From positions 4,353,340 to 4,417,339 of the forward strand of contig OZ023217.1 in the NCBI GenBank assembly GCA_963995525.1: DNA of 64,000 bases, written 5' to 3'. The position numbers and the translations under genes were made by a program. Below are positions 1 to 11,400 of the stretch, piece after piece; within the stretch, counting starts at the first letter, position 1, and every line of letters starts with the position of its first letter. The notes under the pieces are model-generated. The model made no database searches. It was not told where the DNA came from and worked only from the letters and a program-made list of their open reading frames with translations. This DNA is from Escarpia spicata. Its lineage: Eukaryota; Annelida; Polychaeta; Sabellida; Siboglinidae.

Positions 1-507
1 CATACGTATTCAGCAATAATCAGTGACAGTTTGATCTTGCCCATTTGAATACTTTAGGAGTTATGCAGTTTTAAACAAATTTCTTACATCACTTTAATGT
101 TGTAATATGGGAACTTAGTACAGTTATAATGCTCTGTCAGTATTCAAATAGAGGCTGCCTTCCTAGAATTTGCTGTTTTGTTATCTCCATTATTCTCTAC
201 CGATTTAGATCATTATCTACATGTGTTGGTGTGGGGATATATACACAAGTGCTGTTAAGACAAGTGTTTCATATAGAAATATGTATAGCAAAATGATGGA
301 ATATAAAGGAGAGGAGTTATGACACCTGTAAGGTCGTCAGGTATCAAGGTCGGATCAAACTTTGATGACCTCTATCTCTGGAAAGGAAGGTCAGATTGAC
401 CAAAAATTTTGTTTGTAAAATAAACCCATGAATATAAACCCAAGTTTCGTAAAAAAAATTGAAGACGGACATGTAAATTCTTGATTGATTTGATATGGAA
501 TGCCCCT
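1..507. other. TOMM70 intron, no recognised feature
   Basis: This is AT-rich sequence upstream of the first minisatellite. No exon with TOM70-like coding sequence and no transposon ends were seen. The exon encoding the residues just before 2438 must lie left of the window. Confidence 0.5.
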
Positions 508-841
508 GTACACAATAGTGTGTTTGGTTGACAGATGTGACAGCCGTGTATGTGTATACAGTAGTGTGTTTGGGTGATAGCCGTGTGTGTGTGTACACAA
601 TAGTGTGTTTGGTTGACAGATATGACAGTCGTGTGTGTGTATACAATAGTGTGTTTGGTTGACAGATGTGACAGTCGTGTGTGTGTGTACACAATAGTGT
701 GTTTGGTTGACAGATATGACAGTCGTGTGTGTATATATACAATAGTGTGTTTGGTTGACAGATATGACAGTCGTGTGTGTATATATACAATAGTGTGTAT
801 GGTTGACAGATGTGACAGTTGTGTGTATGTGTACACAATAG
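508..841. repeat. Acceptor-spanning minisatellite MS1, left block
   Basis: About eight units of 43-46 bp, degenerate near 550-585 where one unit has lost the AG. Each intact unit contains TTTGGTTGACAG followed by a copy of the start of the TOMM70 exon at 2438 (ATGTGACAG...). The block continues after a 717-bp transposon as 1559-2437. The long open frames through it on both strands arise from the repeat and are not genes. Confidence 0.9.
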
Positions 842-1558
842 CAGTGTTTCCCCTGGTATATAACAAGCGAGGCGGGCCGCCTCGTCGTTTTTCTATGCTG
901 CTTCGCCCAAAATATGCCGAAATTGCCGCCTCGTAGCTACTTCACACGCCCTTTTTTCGTTCTTTCACGGTAAATTCAGCATCGGCGAGCGAAGCGTAAT
1001 GACACCACAAAGTCACTTATATTCCTGCAAAATCGCAGATTTGTAGCAACATCGTTTAGCCGTCATTAGACAACGTGAAAGATAGCACTTGTCAGTTGTC
1101 CAATCACTGAATTTTGCGGGATCCCCGGTGTCTCCAATGGTGACACCTTGCGGAGTTTCGACATACTAGAAATCTAGACATTCATGTAAAATGGCGCCCA
1201 AACGGTGGTGGGAGTGAAAACCGTGCAGGCTGATGGCATTTCGTCACTTGTCGACACTTGTGTCGAATGCGGACTCTTTAGAAGCCCCAAAAAACCGTGC
1301 TTCCTAATCCTATTCACTGGTCGGTATTTTTATCGAATCTGGACCCTGTTGAAGCTCAAATAGCGAATTTGTTATCGACTCTGTCAGTGAGGCCTAGGGT
1401 TAGTGCAAGAAAACATAACCATAACCATTTTAAAGGTAATTTTAAAACAATCTCCGGGGGAGCATGCCCCCGGACCCACCTAGCAATGCTTCGTGCCTGC
1501 GGTGCTCGCGTGCCCCACCCCTACCACCTCGCCCATCATTTCACCCAGGGGAACACTG
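842..1558. mobile_element. Non-autonomous DNA transposon (hAT-like) inside MS1
   Basis: The terminal inverted repeats are CAGTGTTTCCCCTGG at the left and CCAGGGGAACACTG at the right. The element is flanked by a 5-bp duplication AATAG (837-841 and 1559-1563), which is single-copy in uninterrupted satellite units, so insertion into the minisatellite is clear. No transposase is encoded. A short GC-rich hairpin lies just inside the left end (GGCGGGCCGCC near 871). The CAGTG terminus suggests hAT, but a 5-bp target duplication is short for that superfamily, so the assignment is tentative. Confidence 0.7.
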
Positions 1559-2437
1559 AATAGTGTGTTTGGTTGACAGATATGACAATAGTGTGTTTGG
1601 TTGACAGATGTAACAGCCATGTGTGTATGTGTACACAATAGTGTGTTTGGTTGACAGATGTGACAGTCGTGTGTGTGTACACAATAGTGTGTTTGGTTGA
1701 CAGATGTGACAATAGTGTGTTTGGTTGACAGATGTAACAGCCATGTGTGTATGTGTACACAATAGTGTGTTTGGTTGACAGATGTGACAGTCGTGTGTGT
1801 GTACACAATAGTGTGTTTGGTTGACAGATGTGACAGTCGTGTGTGTGTACACAATAGTGTGTTTGGTTGACAGATGTAACAGCTGTGTGTGTGTACACAG
1901 TAGTGTGTTTGGTTGACAGATGTGACAGTCGTGTGTGTGTACACAATAGTGTGTTTGGTTGACAGATGTAACAGCCGTGTGTGTGTGTGTACACAGTAGT
2001 GTGTTTGGTTGACAGATATGACAGTCGTGTGTGTGTGTACACAATAGTGTGTTTGGTTGACAGATGTGACAGTCGTGTGTGTGTACACAATAGTGTGTTT
2101 GGTTGACAGATGTGACAGTCGTGTGTGTGTACACAATAGTGTGTTTGGTTGACAGATGTGACAGTCGTGTGTGTGTACACAATAGTGTGTTTGGTTGACA
2201 GATGTGACAGTCGTGTGTGTGTACACAATAGTGTGTTTGGTTGACATATGTGACAGTCGTGTGTGTGTACACAATAGTGTGTTTGGTTGACAGATGTGAC
2301 AGTCGTGTGTGTGTACACAATAGTGTGTTTGGTTGACAGATGTAACAGCCGTGTGTGTGTACACAGTAGTGTGTTTGGTTGACAGATATGACAGTCGTGT
2401 GTGTGTATGTGTACACAATAGTGTGTTTGGTTGACAG
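1559..2437. repeat. Acceptor-spanning minisatellite MS1, right block, ending at the TOMM70 3' splice site
   Basis: About twenty units of 29-48 bp, mostly 44, run directly into the exon at 2438. The last intron bases (TTTGGTTGACAG) and the first roughly 20 exon bases are the same as in every unit, apart from a few changes at the exon end. One unit near 2250 carries TTGACAT, so its AG is lost; the others keep perfect acceptor-like sites. Confidence 0.93.
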
Positions 2438-5400
2438 ATGTGACAGCCGTGTGTATACTCGAGGGCTTCCAGAACCAACAGAGTCTACTGATGGCTGACA
2501 GAGTACTGCGGGAACTGGGCAAAGCTAAGGCTGGTGCAGCGTACAAGGTGGGTTGGTAATACATGGGTGTAGCAGGTCAAACGACCAATGTCTCTACCAC
2601 ATTTCTATTCCTCGATCTTTTATGTCTAGTTTCAGTTCCCTGCTCAATAATTATGGTAAACATTGTCCAGGTCTGGTTCAGTTGTGGCGAAAACTGAACT
2701 AAGCTTGTGTAGTTTTTACAGTGGTCAGCAGAAATGTTCATAATGAGTTGTTTTGTAGCTAACCACAAAATGAAATCACATGAAATTGCATTAATAATTT
2801 AGGTTATTGTGTATTTAGTGGTAACACAAATTAAATTTTGTTGCTGTTTTCGGATATTATCTAGGCTGTTTTTTGCTTTGATTACTTCAATCCTTTCTAG
2901 ACAAATTATACTGATAGAGCTGGAGTGTAATCTGTATTTAATCCTTCCCACCTGGAGTGTTATAAATTTGTAATTTATTTACTTCTAAAAACTTTACAGA
3001 AACACATGTTCATTTGTAGATAGTTGTTCTACAACTGTGTTGTGGTGGTGTTTTTCAAAACTGTGTTCGTGTAGATAGTTACTACAACTATTATGGTGAA
3101 TTTCAGATCTGTGTCCATAGTAAGTTCTACAACCGCAGTCGTGTACCGCGTTCAAAATAAGCACTTGTCCAATTGTCCAGGACAAGTGATTTATTGTCCG
3201 GACAAGTAGAATGATCTGCATGGTTGTCTGGTAGACAAGTGAAAATTTACAGTAAATAGTGACGTGTGCAAATTATAGCTTTCTAATTTGTTGAAAATCT
3301 AGTGAAATACAGTTCGCCACCGATTACACACGTTGCAATTTCGTTAGCGTATTGACGTCTTATCTTTCCGCCACCATCCTGTGTTGCACATCAATTTTCT
3401 GTGAAGCATAGTGTGTCCATTAACTGCATCATCTGCCCCGTAGCTATGCCGTTCTCGTAGGAAAAGCTATTTCAGTTTTACTGACGGTCAACTTGCTTCC
3501 ACGCATGGATCACATTTGATGAACTTAATAAATAGTATTTTTGGGTATCACTACCTTTTATTAGAATAATTATATAGTAGGCAAGTTAACCAATATTAAC
3601 CAACCCGGACTCGGCAGTCTTCGACTTCGCGAAGTCACCAAATGTTGGTTCAGCAGATCAGCAAATATTGTCAGCGCCGGATGAATTTTCAATTCTCCGG
3701 TGAACTTGTGATGGTGGTTGGTGAACGGAATGTTAATAAACATCTCAAGAAGTGTTGTCGTGTCTTCGTCAAATTTATTGTACCACAAATCGCGAGTTTA
3801 GGGACACTGCATTTTTGTGAATATGGAAAACAGACGGAATTAGCATCTGTCAGACGAACATTCCCTGATTGTAGAACCTACATAATCAATGTTTTGAAAC
3901 ATAAACATAGATAGTTCTGGAATGGTGGTGGTGGTGATGTAATTCATAACTGTGTCCGTAGATAGTTCTACAACTGTGGTGGTGTAATTCATAACTGTCC
4001 GTAGATAGTTCTACAACTGCGGTGGTGTAATTCATAACCGTGTCCATAGATAGTTCTACAACTGTGATGGTGTATTTCAGAACCGTGTCCGTAGATAGTT
4101 CTTCAACTGCGGTGGTGTATTTCAGAACCGTGTCCATAGATAGTTCTACAACTGCGGTGGTGTATTTCAGAACCGTGTCCATAGATAGTTCTACAACTGT
4201 GATGGTGTATTTCAGAACCGTGTCCGTAGATAGTTCTTCAACTGCGGTGGTGTATTTCAGAACCGTGTCCGTAGATAGTTCTTCAACTGCGGTGGTGTAT
4301 TTCAGAACCGTGTCCGTAGATAGTTCTTCATCTGCGGTGGTGTATTTCAGAACCGTGTCCGTAGATAGTTCTTCAACTGTGATGGTGTATTTCAGAACCG
4401 TGTCCGTAGATAGTTCTTCATCTGCAGTGGTGTATTTCAGAACCGTGTTCGTACATAGTTCTTCAACTGCGGTGGTGTATTTCAGAACCGTGTCCATAGA
4501 TAGTTCTTCAACTGCGGTGGTGTATTTCAGAACCGTGTCCATTAGTGCTGGTTCGATATTCGATATATCGAAGTATCGCGATACTTGTGAAAGTTCGATA
4601 CTTCGTGGTATCGCGATACTTCGATATTTTGGTATCGAACGGCCACAGTTCGATACCTTCGATATTTCGATACCTTCGATATTTCGATACCTTCGATACT
4701 TTGTCGATACCTATACTTCGATATCGAGTCCATTCGACGTCGATGCGAAGACGTAACATCGTTTTTGAAGACGAAGTTACGGCCGGATGTACGGAAAGTA
4801 CGGTTACTCCGCTGTGGGCTTCGCTTCCTAACTTGACAGGGTTGACTACGTTGTATGTATTAGGCCGTTTAGGCGTGGTTCTTTTTAAAAAAAACAATAA
4901 AATGTAACATCTCAGTGGTTTTATAAAGCTTTATTGTGGAGTCAGTTTCCAAAAAAGTCTGTATATAAATAATTATTTGTGTGCGATCTCAGCTTAGCCT
5001 CGATTATTCAAGCCTCGTTACGACGTTGGGTGGCACTACCGTTTGCTTCACCACTTTACCTTTACAGCGTCCCAAAAACACACAACATTCCAGTAATTTA
5101 AAGAGTGTTTATTGCACGCATTAGTATTCATGAATCTAGTTTAATATAAAAATAATAATATAAATAATTATTCAAGCGCGACATACTAGACTCGTTTACC
5201 CTGGTTCCGTTTGGTGGCGCTATGTTTTGCTGTTTGATGGCGCCACCGTTGGCCGTACTCGCTCAACCAAGATGAACGACAAAATGTCAAAACGCACATC
5301 GTCAATTTGGCAGTTTTTGTTTACAAATACGGAAACACTGTAGAGTGTCTACTATGCCAGAAACGCTCCCCCCAAACTAGTGGGGGAAATACATCGAATT

Positions 5401-8400
5401 TGACGAAACATGTCACTGTCCATCATCCAAGAGACTACTAAAACATGATGATTTAACTTAAGGAAGTCGTGGTAACAGTAACACTAACAACAACGTCAAC
5501 GAGAACGACGTGTTCCATCTAAATTGTCGTCAGAAACCAAGCAATGGACATTTAGTAGTAGTAACAGTCGAAGTGAATCGCCATCGGTTGCAGAGTCTAC
5601 TGCGGCGTCAGCGTCAAGAAGTGACGTACGCGATGTGACTACCAGTTTTATTTATTTATTATTACTAGGTCTAGGTATTCTATTGCTATTGTCTGTAATA
5701 CTGTATTGTTTTAATGTTACATTACAATTACTTTTACAACATTAATAAATTAGAATTAAACAATTACAATTTACAACTGTTATTTGGTTATTGAAATAAA
5801 ATGAAAATTGCATATTAATCGTTGTTTGCATAACTATATCAATTAGTATGTATCAATGGTTAAGTTGAAAATTAAATAGGTGTACCGTATAGACTACTAT
5901 AGTTCCCAATAGACGCTCAGAGCGTGTGCTAAGACTTTGGTGCATGACTATTTGTTTCTCAAAAGTGGTACCAGGCAACACTTTTTGAAACACACATACT
6001 GGTAGTCAGCAGTGCACATCTACCAAACTGACTGATACAACATCAACCCATGACAAGAATGCAACATGTTTAACAAGATTTAACAAGATTGCCATCCAGA
6101 GAATTAACTCTAGATGGCAGGTGGACAAGGAAGCCCTTTGGCTTATCGAGAGTCCAACCCTTTTATCTACATATATCCAGCCCTTCTGAGGTATGTGTCG
6201 ATTTTATTTTTAAACATATTCACATTACTAGCACCCACACAATCAGGAGATAATCTGTTCCATTCAGCTAAAGGCACACATGCACACTATGAATGACCTA
6301 TCAAGCATTTGCAAGGTGGTGCTAGCAACAGTATTGCCATCAGTTATGTCTAGCATGCATTCACTCATGAAAAATCTACTTTTATACATGTTTCCCTTAT
6401 GAAAAACAGTGTGTGCTTCTATGCCACTAGTTTAGATGGATAGTGTGTTTCTATTGGGATCTATACTGTACATGAATTAGACTTACAACGTAAGTATCGA
6501 GTATCGAACAAAATTCTGGTATCGATCGATATCGAAGAATTCTGGTATCGAACCAGCACTAGTGTCCGTAGATAGTTCTTCATCTGCAGTGGTGTATTTC
6601 AGAACCGTGTTCGTACATAGTTCTTCAACTGCGGTGGTGTATTTCAGAACCGTGTCCATAGATAGTTCTTCAACTGCGGTGGTGTATTTCAGAACCGTGT
6701 CCATTAGTGCTGGTTCGATATTCGATATATCGAAGTATCGCGATACTTGTGAAAGTTCGATACTTCGTGGTATCGCGATACTTCGATATTTTGGTATCGA
6801 ACGGCCACAGTTCGATACCTTCGATATTTCGATACCTTCGATATTTCGATACCTTCGATACTTTGTCGATACCTATACTTCGATATCGAGTCCATTCGAC
6901 GTCGATGCGAAGACGTAACATCGTTTTTGAAGACGAAGTTACGGCCGGATGTACGGAAAGTACGGTTACTCCGCTGTGGGCTTCGCTTCCTAACTTGACA
7001 GGGTTGACTACGTTGTATGTATTAGGCCGTTTAGGCGTGGTTCTTTTTAAAAAAAACAATAAAATGTAACATCTCAGTGGTTTTATAAAGCTTTATTGTG
7101 GAGTCAGTTTCCAAAAAAGTCTGTATATAAATAATTATTTGTGTGCGATCTCAGCTTAGCCTCGATTATTCAAGCCTCGTTACGACGTTGGGTGGCACTA
7201 CCGTTTGCTTCACCACTTTACCTTTACAGCGTCCCAAAAACACACAACATTCCAGTAATTTAAAGAGTGTTTATTGCACGCATTAGTATTCATGAATCTA
7301 GTTTAATATAAAAATAATAATATAAATAATTATTCAAGCGCGACATACTAGACTCGTTTACCCTGGTTCCGTTTGGTGGCGCTATGTTTTGCTGTTTGAT
7401 GGCGCCACCGTTGGCCGTACTCGCTCAACCAAGATGAACGACAAAATGTCAAAACGCACATCGTCAATTTGGCAGTTTTTGTTTACAAATACGGAAACAC
7501 TGTAGAGTGTCTACTATGCCAGAAACGCTCCCCCCAAACTAGTGGGGGAAATACATCGAATTTGACGAAACATGTCACTGTCCATCATCCAAGAGACTAC
7601 TAAAACATGATGATTTAACTTAAGGAAGTCGTGGTAACAGTAACACTAACAACAACGTCAACGAGAACGACGTGTTCCATCTAAATTGTCGTCAGAAACC
7701 AAGCAATGGACATTTAGTAGTAGTAACAGTCGAAGTGAATCGCCATCGGTTGCAGAGTCTACTGCGGCGTCAGCGTCAAGAAGTGACGTACGCGATGTGA
7801 CTACCAGTTTTATTTATTTATTATTACTAGGTCTAGGTATTCTATTGCTATTGTCTGTAATACTGTATTGTTTTAATGTTACATTACAATTACTTTTACA
7901 ACATTAATAAATTAGAATTAAACAATTACAATTTACAACTGTTATTTGGTTATTGAAATAAAATGAAAATTGCATATTAATCGTTGTTTGCATAACTATA
8001 TCAATTAGTATGTATCAATGGTTAAGTTGAAAATTAAATAGGTGTACCGTATAGACTACTATAGTTCCCAATAGACGCTCAGAGCGTGTGCTAAGACTTT
8101 GGTGCATGACTATTTGTTTCTCAAAAGTGGTACCAGGCAACACTTTTTGAAACACACATACTGGTAGTCAGCAGTGCACATCTACCAAACTGACTGATAC
8201 AACATCAACCCATGACAAGAATGCAACATGTTTAACAAGATTTAACAAGATTGCCATCCAGAGAATTAACTCTAGATGGCAGGTGGACAAGGAAGCCCTT
8301 TGGCTTATCGAGAGTCCAACCCTTTTATCTACATATATCCAGCCCTTCTGAGGTATGTGTCGATTTTATTTTTAAACATATTCACATTACTAGCACCCAC

Positions 8401-11400
8401 ACAATCAGGAGATAATCTGTTCCATTCAGCTAAAGGCACACATGCACACTATGAATGACCTATCAAGCATTTGCAAGGTGGTGCTAGCAACAGTATTGCC
8501 ATCAGTTATGTCTAGCATGCATTCACTCATGAAAAATCTACTTTTATACATGTTTCCCTTATGAAAAACAGTGTGTGCTTCTATGCCACTAGTTTAGATG
8601 GATAGTGTGTTTCTATTGGGATCTATACTGTACATGAATTAGACTTACAACGTAAGTATCGAGTATCGAACAAAATTCTGGTATCGATCGATATCGAAGA
8701 ATTCTGGTATCGAACCAGCACTAGTGTCCATAGATAGTTCTACAACTGTGATGGTGTATTTCAGAACCGTGTCCGTAGATAGTTCTTCAACTGCGGTGGT
8801 GTATTTCAGAACCGTGTCCATAGATAGTTCTTCAACTGCGGTGGTGTATTTCAGAACCGTGTCCATAGATAGTTCTACAACTGCGGTGGTGTATTTCAGA
8901 ACCGTGTCCGTAGATAGTTCTTCAACTGTGATGGTGTATTTCAGAACCATGTCCGTAGATAGTTCTTCAACTGCGGTGGTGTATTTCAGAACCGTGTCCG
9001 TAGATAGTTCTTCAACTGTGATGGTGTATTTCAGAACCGTGTCCGTAGATAGTTCTTCAACTGCGGTGGTGTATTTCAGAACCGTGTCCATAGATAGTTC
9101 TTCAACTGCGGTGGTGTATTTCAGAACCGTGTTCCTGTCGAGCCGTCCCCACAGTTCATCCTTACCTACTTCAGCGCGTTCGCGAATGACCCGATCCTCA
9201 ACTCAATCACCCTGGACAGGGGGGCAGGGGAGCCAACGGACTCGGCGGAGAGCAGCGAGGCGAGCGAGCCAGAGAAACACCAGGACGAGACCCCGGAGAA
9301 GGAGATGGCTGAAGAGATTATGGAGGGAGATGGCAGCAAGAACATTAAGACAAGGTTGGTGGGGTACAGTGTGTGTTCTGGTAGGGCTGTATGTGATGTA
9401 CTTACCTATGACCAATTTTTAAATTGGCCAATTTCAATCCCCCCACTTTTCATTTGTCTTTTGGAAGAGACACTAAAGACAGCCGCTGATCCCTTCTACT
9501 TTATTTTCGTTGTATCTATATGTTAAATTCATCGGCTCCCGTCTCATCTCAATGTTATTCTCAAACCTGCCACACATTTTGGGGTTTAAATAATTTCAAT
9601 TTGTATAATATATAAATCTGTATAACGCTTACCAGGAGTGGAATATCTTTTATGTTTCTCCAATTCCGTTTTTGCCATATCATGTATCTCTTTTGTTTTA
9701 CACATCTCCTGTTCTAATAATTGCTGTTTGTGTGTTGTCTTCAGTCCATACCAGGAGGCGCTGGAATGCCTACGACATAAACGCTACCACCAGATTGTGC
9801 ACCTCTGCTCGACCGAGATCGTTCTCTCCAACAGCCCCCATCTGAGTGAGGCACTCCTGCTGCGAGCGACCTTCTACCTACTGCGCGGTGAGGGAAACAA
9901 AGCCCTCGAAGACTTCGATAGACTCATCGCTCTTTCACTGGCCGACAAAAGGGTATGTACTATAAATAAACACTTTCTGCTACCTGACATCCTTGCACAC
10001 CAGTGGGCACTGCTGATTACATCAGTCTCGTTACCCTCTGGCAGATTACCGTACGAAATTCTTAAAATAAGCTCAGCCTATAATATCGCTTGCTGGTAAG
10101 TTCTGGTGGAAAGTTTGGAAGCAGGTGTAATTATTTGAATACAGAATATCGCTCACAGGGCTGGTGAAAATGGTCAGATTGGTAATTATACTGGGATTCA
10201 CAGAAGTCGAGTGCTCCATGTTGGAACTAGAGCATGGGTCGGACGGGTGTCTGTACTGTTCTCACGCGTGGTACAATTCCAACTAGCAAAGTCAATTATG
10301 TGTTTGATTCAGCGAACTTACATAAATCCGTGCAATGTGTAGGAAATTTGCTAGGGGTAGTGTACATTGTCACCACTTGTAGCTTGCGAGGATGCTTCCT
10401 GAGAGAATCGAGTGGTGGTAATCACACCAGATGGTCCCAATGAAACGAGGTCAAAATATGGTAATGGTGATAATTGATGCCCTTGTTTGTTGCTCCACGC
10501 ATGGGTGTAATGGTGATAATTGATGCCCTTGTTTGTTGCTCCACGGGTGGGTGTAATGGTGATAATTGATGCCCTTTGGTTGTTGCTCCACGGGTGGGTG
10601 TAATGGTGATAATTGATGCCCTTTGGTTGTTGCTCCACGGGTGGGTGTAATGGTGATAATTGATGCCCTTGTTTGTTGCTCCACGGGTGGGTGTAATGGT
10701 GATAATTGATGCCCTTTGGTTGTTGCTCCACGGGTGGGTGTAATGGTGATAATTGATGCCCTTGTTTGTTGCTCCACGGGTGGGTGTAATGGTGATAATT
10801 GATGCCCTTTGGTTGTTGCTCCACGGGTGGGTGTAATGGTGATAATTGATGCCCTTGTTTGTTGCTCCTGGGTGGAAGTATCGTAGGCAACATAGTTATA
10901 TAAGTACACAACTGGAATGAAGCAAAACAAATTGCTTGTATTCCTTATTCATGTGCATAATCGTATGTAAATCAACATTCTTACAAAAGAACAGATATCA
11001 TGATATACTAATTAATTATTTTATAATGCATTATAAGAATACCATGACAAAACAAAATAAACGTGATGCACATGTGTTATTAATAAATTGTCATTAAATA
11101 AATTGATAATACAGATAGATCAAAGGTGCATCATAAGATAAAAAAATTGCATTCATTGCAGAAACTATTATCCCGTTTACTAATTATGCAAACGTAGACG
11201 TTTGATCCTTTTTTGAAGATATGTATAGATGTTACAAAATAAACGTCAACTAAGCATGCATCTGGCACTATTCTTGTCCAACGTGTGGGCTCGTCACTTC
11301 CCAGGTACGCTCCAATGCACTTATCAAGCGAGGCAGTCTGAAAATGCAGAATGGCCAGCAGGCGGAGGCACTGAACGACTTTGCGACTGCAATCAACGAC

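Larger units (their letters stand above)
4543..6561 (+). mobile_element. hAT-like non-autonomous transposon, copy 1
   Basis: A 2019-bp element with inverted ends TAGTGCTGGTTCGATA and TATCGAACCAGCACTA. It sits in an MS2 unit, with GTGTCCAT (4535-4542) on the left. Subterminal DNA on both sides is dense in CGATA/TATCG palindromes. Inside, 5271-5445 is a decayed BED-type zinc finger (CLLCQ, then NLTKHV and a downstream His pair) with a frameshift. It is followed at 5524-5640 by a Ser/Thr-rich linker of the kind found in hAT transposases. No catalytic domain remains. A LINE 3' end is nested at about 6066-6290. TIR form, 8-bp duplication and BED finger together support hAT. Confidence 0.85.

Noticed and set aside
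1480..2564. Overlapping minus-strand frames of about 290-340 codons rich in THT and STKH motifs
   Set aside because: They are shadows of minisatellite MS1 in all three minus frames; the real coding strand here is plus (TOMM70).
3886..4756. Frames of 218 and 238 codons on both strands in the 45-bp array
   Set aside because: The unit length is a multiple of three, so frames stay open without selection. The true exon frame through the unit contains TAG.
508..9124. CRISPR array
   Set aside because: Units are contiguous with no unique spacers, and the genome is eukaryotic.
10351..10930. Minus-strand proline/histidine repeat proteins
   Set aside because: Product of the 46/47-bp minisatellite inside a TOMM70 intron.
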